This document shows, piece after piece, positions 56,527 through 64,000 of a stretch of DNA of 64,000 nt. Under the pieces are notes generated by a model. That model did no database searches. It saw only the letters and a program-made list of their open reading frames with translations, and was not told the DNA's origin. Both the position numbers and the translations under genes were made by a program. The stretch comes from Nostoc sp. FACHB-152 (GTDB lineage: Bacteria > Cyanobacteriota > Cyanobacteriia > Cyanobacteriales > Nostocaceae): NCBI RefSeq assembly GCF_014697475.1, contig NZ_JACJRV010000024.1, positions 1-64,000 of the forward strand. The letters run 5' to 3'. The number at the start of each line of letters is the position of its first letter. The stretch's first letter is position 1.

Positions 56527-56689
56527 CGTGAGTTCGACTCCTCTCTGTTTTGACCTCACTCCTGCGAGGAGAGGGGAGCAAAACCCTTATATTTTCGACT
56601 TTTAGGAGAGGGATGTAATTATTCTCTTTAGTTAGTTGGTGTGGTTGCATTTACCAAAATAATTACCCAACATAGAGAATTTAAAACAA

Positions 56690-57718
56690 ATGAAAATATT
56701 AGTAACTGGAACAGAAGGCTATCTAGGTTCTTTATTACCTCCTCTGTTAATTGAACGTGGACACGAAGTTATTGGTGTTGATACAGGCTTTTATAAAGTT
56801 GGTTGGTTGTACAACGGTACAGAAATTACAGCCAAAACCCTCAACAAAGATATCCGCCACATCACCCCAGAAGATTTAGAAGGCGTGGAAGCAGTTGTTC
56901 ACATGGCGGAACTTTCCAACGACCCTACCGGACAATTATCACCTAATATCACCTACGAAATTAATCATATAGGCTCTGTGCGCCTTGCTAACTTAGCTAA
57001 AACAATGGGCGTGCGCCGCTTCGTATATATGTCTTCGTGTAGCGTTTATGGTGTTGCTACCGAAGGCGATGTGACCGAAGAAACTCCAGTAAATCCTCAA
57101 ACCGCTTACGCTGAATGTAAAACCCTCGTAGAAAGAGATGTCCAACCCCTAGCTGACGACGACTTTTCACCCACATTCATGCGGAACGCCACAGCCTTTG
57201 GTGCTTCTCCTAGAATGCGGTTTGATATCGTATTGAACAACCTCGCTGGGTTAGCTTGGACAAGTAAAGAAATCAAAATGACCAGCGATGGTACACCTTG
57301 GCGACCATTAGTCCACGCACTAGATATTTGCAAAGCCATTGTTTGTGCATTAGAAGCACCGCGTGATGTCGTACACAATCAAATCTTTAACGTTGGCGAT
57401 ACATCTAATAACTATCGAGTTAAAGAAATTGCCGAAATCATTGCTGAAACCTTCCCTGGTTGTAAATTAAGCTTTGGCCAGAACGGTGCAGATAACCGCA
57501 GTTATCGCGTTTCTTTTGAGAAAATTAACAGCATTCTGCCTGGTTTCAAATGTGATTGGAATGCTCAATTAGGAGCGCAACAGCTATATAACTTATTCAG
57601 CCAAATTGATATGACTGAAGGCACCTTTTTATTCAGAGGATTTACACGCTTAAAACAGCTAGAGTATTTAATCCGTACCGAGCAAATTGACAAAGATTTC
57701 TTTTGGATTAAAAAATAG
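56690..57718 (+). CDS. NAD-dependent sugar epimerase/dehydratase
   Basis: A 342-residue extended SDR: KILVTGTEGYLGSLLPP at the start, HMAELSNDPTG, catalytic SSCSVYG and TAYAECK with the Tyr/Lys pair, and RPLVHALDICKA. It is an NDP-sugar-modifying enzyme (4,6-dehydratase, epimerase or reductase); the substrate is probably the CDP-sugar from the first gene. Its spacing of about 160 bases from lhgO and a hairpin after its stop may modulate read-through. Confidence 0.9.
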   Translation: MKILVTGTEGYLGSLLPPLLIERGHEVIGVDTGFYKVGWLYNGTEITAKTLNKDIRHITPEDLEGVEAVVHMAELSNDPTGQLSPNITYEINHIGSVRLANLAKTMGVRRFVYMSSCSVYGVATEGDVTEETPVNPQTAYAECKTLVERDVQPLADDDFSPTFMRNATAFGASPRMRFDIVLNNLAGLAWTSKEIKMTSDGTPWRPLVHALDICKAIVCALEAPRDVVHNQIFNVGDTSNNYRVKEIAEIIAETFPGCKLSFGQNGADNRSYRVSFEKINSILPGFKCDWNAQLGAQQLYNLFSQIDMTEGTFLFRGFTRLKQLEYLIRTEQIDKDFFWIKK

Positions 57719-57734
57719 TTGACCTCTAGGATTG

Positions 57735-57764
57735 AGATCCCCGTCTTCTTTAAGACGGGGATCT
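57735..57764. repeat. Palindrome AGATCCCCGTCTT
   Basis: AGATCCCCGTCTT and AAGACGGGGATCT pair perfectly around a 4-base loop. A related hairpin is at 62588-62620. It is a dispersed cyanobacterial palindrome that could also attenuate transcription inside the cluster; there is no T tract. Confidence 0.7.
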
Positions 57765-57810
57765 GGAAAAGCACAATAATCCTCATTCAAAAATATATTT
57801 TTTACTACAA

Positions 57811-58818
57811 ATGAATAAATTACTGACTATTGCTATACCTACTTATAATCGGGCTGATTTACTTGATAAACAGTTATCCTGGCTAGCAAATGCGATCGCA
57901 GGCTTTGAATCTGAGTGTGAAATTTTAGTTTCAGACAATTGCTCTACTGATCACACTCCGGCTGTGATTCAAAAATGGCAAACAAAACTGAGCCAGATTA
58001 CTTTTAAAAGTAATAGAAATCCTGAAAACTTAGGCGTGATGAGAAATATTATATATTGCCTAAGTTCTGCCAATACCGAATATGTGTGGACAATTGGGGA
58101 TGATGATCCAATTCAAGATAGAGCAATTCCTTATCTTATTAACAAGCTCAAACAACATGAAGATTTAGGATTATTATTTCTCAACTTTTCTGGACGTAAT
58201 AAAATTACTGGCGAACCAGTTCATCCCCCAACAATTGTTGGTAATCGCTGGTTCGATGCTGATGCAGAAGATGCTTCTGGAGATAGTAAAGCTATATTTG
58301 AACACTGTTTTTCCAAAAGTGTTGGTGCAGTTATTTTCCTGACAGCTAGCATTTATCGCACTAACTTAGTAAAACGTGCCTTAGAAATTTGGCCAGAGGC
58401 TGCAAGTAATTGGATTTCTTTAGCATACTTAGCTGGTTACTGTGCTGCAAATGGCAAAATAATTGTCACCAAAGAAACTTATTTAGAATGTATTGTCGGT
58501 GTGAGTTATTGGCAAAAAGAGCCAAGATCAGCCCTATTAATGCAATATAAACACATTCCCGAAGTAATTTTGAAACTTGGAGAATGTGGCTATTCTAAGC
58601 AATTTTGTAGAGGAATGGTGTTACGAAATAGCCAAGAAGTGAATTTAAAGGTTTTCTTTGGTGCTTTAAGAAGATGGCCGATATCTGCCATGAAGGTAGC
58701 GATTCCTTTTGTAGCTTTGGTGAGTCTTTCTGCTTTTGATGTGATGGCTTTGAAAGAAGTTAAACTTGCCGATGCTAATGAACCAAAACCTCAAGAAGTT
58801 CGAGCCAGTAATAAGTAG
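57811..58818 (+). CDS. Family 2 glycosyltransferase
   Basis: A 335-residue GT-A enzyme: TIAIPTYNRADLLDKQL at the start, ILVSDNCSTDHTP and a DDD-type metal site TIGDDDPIQD (residues ~93-102). The C-terminal third has hydrophobic stretches (MKVAIPFVALVSLSAFDVMA) that may attach it to the membrane. It should transfer a sugar to a lipid-linked glycan of the cluster polysaccharide. Sugar and acceptor are unknown. Confidence 0.9.
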   Translation: MNKLLTIAIPTYNRADLLDKQLSWLANAIAGFESECEILVSDNCSTDHTPAVIQKWQTKLSQITFKSNRNPENLGVMRNIIYCLSSANTEYVWTIGDDDPIQDRAIPYLINKLKQHEDLGLLFLNFSGRNKITGEPVHPPTIVGNRWFDADAEDASGDSKAIFEHCFSKSVGAVIFLTASIYRTNLVKRALEIWPEAASNWISLAYLAGYCAANGKIIVTKETYLECIVGVSYWQKEPRSALLMQYKHIPEVILKLGECGYSKQFCRGMVLRNSQEVNLKVFFGALRRWPISAMKVAIPFVALVSLSAFDVMALKEVKLADANEPKPQEVRASNK

Positions 58819-58862
58819 GCAAAAAATAATAAATTAATTATTAAATTAGGTATTGATTATCT

Positions 58863-59714
58863 ATGATTGACCGCATTCAAAGTAGCTTTTCTGCAGTACA
58901 ACATGAGTTAAATTATCAACGTAAAATCTGGCAACATAGAAAAAATTTACCTATATTAGAAAAACGCGATCGCCAAATTATTGATACTCTCAATCGTGAT
59001 GGCATTTATATTACTAACCTGGCAGATTTAGGTATTGACTGCACAGCAGAATTACTAAATGCTGCATCCAAACTATTACCAAACATGGGCAAAACTAATT
59101 ATAACGTTGCCCAACAAAATCATCCAGAAATCTATATAGTGACGGATATCCCAGCATTTTATGATTGGGGCAGACAACCAAGGTTATTAAATATTCTCGA
59201 AAACTACATCGGTCTTCCAGTTGCTTATCATGGTGTACATTTACGCAAAGACTTTCCTAACGAAAGTCAGTTTGCAACATTACTTTGGCATCGAGATATA
59301 GAAGATCGCAAAATTCTCAAAATTATAGTGTATTTAACTGATGTAGAAGAGAAGCATGGGCCTTTTGAATACGTACCTTTAGCTTTAACTTCTAAGTATC
59401 AATTAAATTATTATCGCATCCAAGCTCAAATTAATAATTCAGGTGGAATCGACGATAAAACACTCAACCAAATTATTCCGAAATCAGCGTGGAAATCTTG
59501 CCCAGGGCGAGCCGGTACAGTGATTGTGGCAGATACTAGAAAGCTTTTACATCACGGTACTCTCCGTACAGAAGAACGTTCAACCTTATTTTTTGCCTAC
59601 ACAGCTAATCCGCCTAAGCAACCACATCTTTGTACTCACTATTGGGATAATACCTATCCCAGACCAACAGTTGAAGAGATTGCAGAGGTAAAAGTAGGCA
59701 CATTATCTAACTAA
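58863..59714 (+). CDS. Phytanoyl-CoA dioxygenase-like protein, copy 1
   Basis: A 283-residue Fe(II)/2-oxoglutarate-dependent oxygenase-like protein (PhyH fold). A likely HxD pair lies in LLWHRDIEDRK (residues ~142-152), the distal His in LLHHGTLRTEER, and the 2-oxoglutarate-binding Arg just after. It is a close paralogue of the next gene, 21 bases downstream. It probably hydroxylates a sugar or lipid intermediate of the polysaccharide pathway; the exact substrate is unknown. Confidence 0.83.
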   Translation: MIDRIQSSFSAVQHELNYQRKIWQHRKNLPILEKRDRQIIDTLNRDGIYITNLADLGIDCTAELLNAASKLLPNMGKTNYNVAQQNHPEIYIVTDIPAFYDWGRQPRLLNILENYIGLPVAYHGVHLRKDFPNESQFATLLWHRDIEDRKILKIIVYLTDVEEKHGPFEYVPLALTSKYQLNYYRIQAQINNSGGIDDKTLNQIIPKSAWKSCPGRAGTVIVADTRKLLHHGTLRTEERSTLFFAYTANPPKQPHLCTHYWDNTYPRPTVEEIAEVKVGTLSN

Positions 59715-59735
59715 AAACTATCAGGAATTTATGCC

Positions 59736-60578
59736 ATGCTAAACACAATTAAAGGCAAAATGGCAACACTTAATTCAGAGTTAGCTTATAGAATAAAACT
59801 CTGGCAATATGCTCCTAATTTGCCTACGCTAGAAAAAAGCGATCGCATAATTGTTGACACTCTCAAACGGGAAGGTGCTTATGTAACGACACTCGCCGAC
59901 TTAGGCTTACCATCCACTCCAGAAATGCTACAAACTGCTTATCATCAATTAGATAGAATGGCAGTTGTAAATAACTCTGATGTTGCCCATAAACTCCCAG
60001 AAATTTATACAGTTACAGATTTACCACAATTTTTTAATTGGGGACGGGAAAATAGACTATTAAAGATAGTAGAAAATTACCTAGGTTTACCTGTCGCTTT
60101 TCAAGGTGTACATTTACGTAAAGACTTTCCTAATGAACACCAATTCGGCACATTGTTATGGCATAAAGATTCCGAAGACCGCAAAATGGTTAAGGTAATT
60201 ATTTATCTCAACGATGTCGAAGAAAAGCATGGGCCATTTGAGTATATTCCTTTATCTTTAACATCATTTCCTAACTTAAATTCCTATCGAATTGACTACC
60301 AACTTCGCAAGTCAGGCTATTTAGGAATCAGCGATGAAGAAGTAGAAAAAATTATTTCTAAATCAGCTTGGAAATCTTGTCCAGGCCCAGCAGGTACAGT
60401 TGTGATTGCAGATCCTAGAACGGCTCTACACCACGGTACTCTCCGCACAGAAGCAAGGTCAGCACTATTTTTTGTCTATACCGCTAACCCACCTAAACGA
60501 CCAGAACTTTGTACTCAATACTGGGATGATACTTTTGCTAAACCAGAGATAAATTCTGTTATAGAGGCTAGAGGCTAG
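59736..60578 (+). CDS. Phytanoyl-CoA dioxygenase-like protein, copy 2
   Basis: A 280-residue tandem paralogue of the preceding gene, sharing GVHLRKDFPNE, LLWHKDSEDRK (HxD), DVEEKHGPFEY, KSAWKSCPG and LHHGTLRTE. Iron ligands are kept in both copies, so both are probably active. Divergence is clear, especially in the N-terminal 90 residues, so the duplication is not recent. Spacing of 34 bases to rfbC fits one operon. Confidence 0.83.
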   Translation: MLNTIKGKMATLNSELAYRIKLWQYAPNLPTLEKSDRIIVDTLKREGAYVTTLADLGLPSTPEMLQTAYHQLDRMAVVNNSDVAHKLPEIYTVTDLPQFFNWGRENRLLKIVENYLGLPVAFQGVHLRKDFPNEHQFGTLLWHKDSEDRKMVKVIIYLNDVEEKHGPFEYIPLSLTSFPNLNSYRIDYQLRKSGYLGISDEEVEKIISKSAWKSCPGPAGTVVIADPRTALHHGTLRTEARSALFFVYTANPPKRPELCTQYWDDTFAKPEINSVIEARG

Positions 60579-60612
60579 TTTTTTGTCATCAACATTTTTA
60601 TAGAGGTAATTC

Positions 60613-61182
60613 ATGATTTTCACCACTACATCACTTCAAGATGCTTACATTATTGATTTAGAAGAAAGGAAAGATCATCGCGGTTTTTTTGCCAGATATT
60701 TCTGCGCTCAAGAATTTGAAGCTCACGGTTTAAAGCCAGTAGTAGCTCAATGTAACTTATCTTATAACTATAAAAAAGGCACTCTGCGGGGAATGCACTA
60801 TCAACTCCAACCCGCAGCCGAAACAAAATTAGTTCGCTGCACAAAAGGTGCTATTTATGACGTAATTATTGATATGCGTCCTGACTCACCTACCTTTTTA
60901 CAGCATATTGGTGTTGAACTAACCGCAGAGAATCGTCGGGCTTTGTATGTACCAGAAATGTTCGCTCACGGCTATCAAGCACTAACAGATGATGCAGAAG
61001 TAATCTATCAAGTTGGTGAGTTTTATACCCCAGGATATGAGCGAGGTCTGCGTTATAATGACCCATTCTTCAATATTGAATGGCCTTTAGAAGTGACAGA
61101 AATTTCTGAAAAAGATTTGACTTGGCCACTGTTGAGTATGATGCGTGTAGGAGAGCCTGAAACAGTATCGGTAAGCCTATAG
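60613..61182 (+). CDS. rfbC: dTDP-4-dehydrorhamnose 3,5-epimerase family protein
   Basis: A 189-residue cupin-fold RmlC-type epimerase: LRGMHYQLQPAAETKLVRC containing the catalytic His, YDVIIDMRPDSPTF and PEMFAHGYQALTDDAEVIYQV. The family epimerises C3 and C5 of 4-keto-6-deoxy sugars; in a cluster starting with a cytidylyltransferase the substrate may be a CDP-linked 4-keto sugar. The ATG is preceded by AGAGGTAATTC. Confidence 0.92.
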   Translation: MIFTTTSLQDAYIIDLEERKDHRGFFARYFCAQEFEAHGLKPVVAQCNLSYNYKKGTLRGMHYQLQPAAETKLVRCTKGAIYDVIIDMRPDSPTFLQHIGVELTAENRRALYVPEMFAHGYQALTDDAEVIYQVGEFYTPGYERGLRYNDPFFNIEWPLEVTEISEKDLTWPLLSMMRVGEPETVSVSL

Positions 61183-61240
61183 TTGTCAACTTCGATAGTC
61201 TCAATATTGAAAAATTACTAAGAGCAATCAGAGGAAATTC

Positions 61241-62554
61241 ATGATTATTATTGATAATGCTTTAAAAGCTCGTGCTGCGGCTGGAAATCCTATCAAAGTT
61301 GGTATGATTGGTGCTGGCTTTATGGGTAGAGGTATTGCTAACCAAATTATTAATTCTGTTCCGGGAATGCAATTAGTTGCTATCTTCAACCGGAGTATTG
61401 ATGGTGCTAAACGAGCTTATACAGAAGCTGGTATTGAAGATATTCAAGTTGTGAACACTGTCAGCGATTTAGAAGATGCGATCGCAAGTGGTAAATACGC
61501 CGTCACAGACGATGCTAATGTAATCTGTCAATCTGAAAGTATCGAGGCGATTATTGAAGTTACTGGCGCAGTGGAGTTTGGCGCGCATATCGTTATGGAA
61601 GCGATCGCCCATCGCAAACATATAATCATGATGAATGCGGAACTCGACGGTACAGTAGGCCCCATCCTAAAAGTTTATGCTGACAAAGCTGGCGTGATTC
61701 TCAGTGCTTGTGATGGCGACCAACCAGGCGTAGAAATGAACCTGTACCGATTTGTTAAAAGCATCGGTCTGACTCCATTGTTGTGCGGTAACATCAAAGG
61801 TTTGCAAGACCCTTATCGCAACCCGACAACCCAAGAAGGATTTGCTAAACGTTGGGGACAAAAAGCCCACATGGTGACTAGCTTTGCTGATGGTAGCAAA
61901 ATTTCCTTTGAACAGGCGATCGTTGCTAACGCCACTGGGATGAAAGTCGCCAAGCGCGGAATGCTCGGTTATGACTTCACAGGTCATGTTGATGAAATGA
62001 CCAATATGTACGACGTTGACCAACTCAAAGAACTAGGCGGGATTGTTGATTATGTAGTCGGAGCTAAACCCGGCCCTGGTGTATTTGTCTTCGCTACCCA
62101 CGACGACCCCAAACAACGCCACTACCTCAACCTCTACAAATTAGGTGAAGGCCCTCTCTATAGCTTCTATACTCCTTATCACCTCTGCCATTTTGAAGTT
62201 CCTTTATCTGTAGCTCGTGCTGTTCTATTCCGCGATGCTGTGATGGCTCCCATTGGCGCGCCATTGGTCGATGTAGTTACCACAGCCAAAATTGACTTAA
62301 AAGCCGGGGAAACCTTAGATGGTATTGGCTACTACATGACCTACGGCCAATGTGAAAACTCCGACATCGTACAAGCACAAAAACTTCTACCGATGGGTTT
62401 AGCAGAAGGCTGTCGTCTCAAACGAGATATTCCTCGTGATCAAGTGCTAACTTACGATGATGTAGAGTTACCTGAAGGTAGACTTTGCGACCAGTTACGT
62501 GCTGAACAAAACGCTTATTTTGCGCCTGAAAAAGTTCTCGCATCGGTTGGTTAA
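61241..62554 (+). CDS. Homoserine-dehydrogenase-like NAD(P) oxidoreductase with SAF domain
   Basis: A 437-residue protein with an N-terminal Rossmann domain (IKVGMIGAGFMGRGIANQI, EVTGAVEFGAH), a central homoserine-dehydrogenase-like catalytic region (ACDGDQPGVEMNLYRFVKS, GNIKGLQDPYRNP) and a C-terminal SAF-like beta-clip (~360-437, DVVTTAKIDLKAGE, LKRDIPRDQVLTYDDVEL). Its architecture is shared with oxidoreductases found in polysaccharide clusters. A dehydrogenation or reduction producing a branched or acidic sugar is plausible. The substrate is unknown. Confidence 0.83.
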   Translation: MIIIDNALKARAAAGNPIKVGMIGAGFMGRGIANQIINSVPGMQLVAIFNRSIDGAKRAYTEAGIEDIQVVNTVSDLEDAIASGKYAVTDDANVICQSESIEAIIEVTGAVEFGAHIVMEAIAHRKHIIMMNAELDGTVGPILKVYADKAGVILSACDGDQPGVEMNLYRFVKSIGLTPLLCGNIKGLQDPYRNPTTQEGFAKRWGQKAHMVTSFADGSKISFEQAIVANATGMKVAKRGMLGYDFTGHVDEMTNMYDVDQLKELGGIVDYVVGAKPGPGVFVFATHDDPKQRHYLNLYKLGEGPLYSFYTPYHLCHFEVPLSVARAVLFRDAVMAPIGAPLVDVVTTAKIDLKAGETLDGIGYYMTYGQCENSDIVQAQKLLPMGLAEGCRLKRDIPRDQVLTYDDVELPEGRLCDQLRAEQNAYFAPEKVLASVG

Positions 62555-62587
62555 TATTTAGTTGTCTTAAATTACTTGTGAATAACA

Positions 62588-62620
62588 AGATCCCCGACTT
62601 CTTAAAGAAGTCGAGGATCT
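62588..62620. repeat. Palindrome AGATCCCCGACTTCTT
   Basis: AGATCCCCGACTTCTT and AAGAAGTCGAGGATCT pair with one mismatch. Same family as 57735-57764. The rest of the 368-base gap (62555-62922) is AT-rich and shows no gene. Confidence 0.7.
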
Positions 62621-62922
62621 AAATCTTTCGATATTTTCAACCACATCTTTGGCTCAAGATGTGGTGAATTTTTGTCTGCTTAACGCTACTTCAAGGCAGA
62701 TTATATTCCTAGGAAATGGATTTTAATCTAACAATGTATTTTGTAAAACATTAAATATTTCAAATATTTTTATAGCATTAAAAATAAAATAAATATTCCA
62801 AAAAGTATCTTGGCTAACTAACAATTTGTTTGTGAAATTTTATAGTGCTAAACACTAAAGTTTTAGCAGTGCTTGACTAAAATTTTTAAGCGCAAAATTC
62901 AGCAGCACTTGGAATAAAAATT

Positions 62923-63999
62923 ATGAAAATTGCTCTAGTCCATGATTATTTAACGCAGCGTGGTGGGGCGGAGCGCGTATTTGAATTACTATGTAGACGC
63001 TACCCCCAGGCAGATGTTTTTACTTCTTTGTACGACCCGCAAAAAACTATTGATATGGGTGAGCGGATAGTCAACACAACTTTTTTACAAAAAATTCCGG
63101 GTGCAGCCAAATATTTTAGAATGATGGCTCCTCTTTACTTTCCTGCTTTTCGGGCTTTGGAATTGCAAGATTATGACTTAATTATTAGCAGCAGCACTAG
63201 CTTTGCTAAAGCTGTTCGTAAGCGTCCTGATGCTTACCATGTTTGTTTTTGTCATAATGTAACTCGCTTTTTGTGGGATACAGAAACTTATTTACGCGAG
63301 TATGGAGATTATAGATATTTTGCGCCTTTAATTGAACAAATTTTCCAATTAATGCGTAAAGTAGATATGAAATATGCTCAAGAACCTGACTTGTATATTG
63401 CTAATTCCAGCGTTGTAGCGAAAAGAATCCAACAGATTTATGGTAAACAAGCAATTGTAATTAACTATCCAATTGATACCAGTAAATTTATTTATTCGGA
63501 TACCAAAGAAGATTATTATTTAGCATCGGCAAGGATGATCAGCTATAAGCGGCTAGATATCATTGTCGAAGCGTTTAATTGGTTAGGATGGCGGTTATTA
63601 ATCTCTGGTAATGGCCCGGAACAAGAACGCCTTCAAGCTAAGGCAATGAGCAATATTGAATTCTTAGGACACGTAAGCGATCGCCAACGTAAAGACTTAT
63701 TTGCTAAAGCCAAGTCGATTATCGTTGCAGCCTTAGAAGACTATGGATTAGTCCCGGTAGAGGCGAATGCCAGTGGTACGCCAGTTATTGCCTATGGCGC
63801 AGGTGGCGTGTTAGATACCCAAATACATGGCAAAACTGGAGTCTTTTTTAGCAGGCAAACACCAGACTCTTTGCAAGCTGCACTATTAGAGTCCGGACAA
63901 ATCACTTGGAATTATGAAAATATTCGTAATCATGCAGTAAATAATTTTTCGGAACAAGTATTTTTTAGGAAGGTTGAACAAGTTATTGGCCAAATTTAA
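62923..63999 (+). CDS. Family 4 glycosyltransferase
   Basis: A 358-residue GT-B enzyme complete to its stop at the window end: MKIALVHDYLTQRGGAERVF with the Gly-rich N-terminal loop, CFCHNVTRFLWD, ISYKRLDIIVEAF after the domain linker, GHVSDRQRKDLF and the EX7E-like EDYGLVPVEANASGTPVIAY motif. It is retaining in mechanism by family. It likely adds a hexose to the cluster polysaccharide. The 368-base gap before it may hold a separate promoter. Confidence 0.93.
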   Translation: MKIALVHDYLTQRGGAERVFELLCRRYPQADVFTSLYDPQKTIDMGERIVNTTFLQKIPGAAKYFRMMAPLYFPAFRALELQDYDLIISSSTSFAKAVRKRPDAYHVCFCHNVTRFLWDTETYLREYGDYRYFAPLIEQIFQLMRKVDMKYAQEPDLYIANSSVVAKRIQQIYGKQAIVINYPIDTSKFIYSDTKEDYYLASARMISYKRLDIIVEAFNWLGWRLLISGNGPEQERLQAKAMSNIEFLGHVSDRQRKDLFAKAKSIIVAALEDYGLVPVEANASGTPVIAYGAGGVLDTQIHGKTGVFFSRQTPDSLQAALLESGQITWNYENIRNHAVNNFSEQVFFRKVEQVIGQI

Positions 64000-64000
64000 C

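Overview
The window is chromosomal DNA of a filamentous, probably heterocyst-forming cyanobacterium of the Nostoc/Anabaena type. The signs are many HIP1 octamers (GCGATCGC), heptamer tandem repeats of the CAATAGG type, pentapeptide-repeat proteins, a PatA-like PATAN response regulator, a cyanophycin locus with the short synthetase CphA2, an HglK-like RDD/pentapeptide membrane protein, and a polysaccharide cluster whose order resembles the heterocyst envelope polysaccharide (HEP) island of Anabaena sp. PCC 7120. No rRNA, tRNA, CRISPR array or complete insertion sequence was recognised.

Layout. 0-3.7 kb: a decayed sulfur-scavenging (sfn-like) locus with broken sfnG and sfnB remnants, a DUF1326/DUF2182 pair and an intact SfnB-type oxidoreductase. 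3.7-8 kb: two secreted repeat proteins on the minus strand, one collagen-like and one made of about nineteen 27-residue units plus RTX repeats. 8-11 kb: a PerR/FurC-like regulator, a VOC protein and an MltA-like 3D-domain protein. 12-25 kb: two very large hybrid histidine kinases, separated by small metabolic genes (MAPEG, Spx/ArsC-like, CorA, SDR, GNAT). One kinase has a GAF domain with cyanobacteriochrome-type cysteines; the other carries heptamer repeats inside its reading frame. 25-34 kb: an accessory stretch of small genes, two GST-family proteins, repeats and gene remnants. 34-38 kb: membrane and pentapeptide genes (HglK-like), an outer-membrane-like protein and an NAD(P)-binding protein. 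38.8-42.7 kb: cphB, a small gene and divergent cphA2. 42.8-49.4 kb: DAHP synthase, a GH13 enzyme, DUF1823, acylphosphatase, a vapB with truncated vapC joined to a DUF6745 remnant, and a PatA-family regulator. 50-54 kb: a vWA / PP2C / Ser-Thr kinase triad (TerY-P type). 54.4-64 kb: nine co-directional polysaccharide genes.

How the parts fit. CphB and CphA2 can form a cyanophycin breakdown and re-synthesis loop that stores fixed nitrogen. The HglK-like protein and the HEP-like cluster would serve the heterocyst envelope. The TerY-P triad is a predicted phospho-signalling switch and here has a membrane-anchored TPR tail on the kinase. Between the conserved blocks lie deletion scars and a mobile MITE-like family with internal heptamer arrays, at least one of whose ends coincides with a gene break.

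All family calls come from reading translated sequence by eye. No database search was run, so domain limits are approximate.
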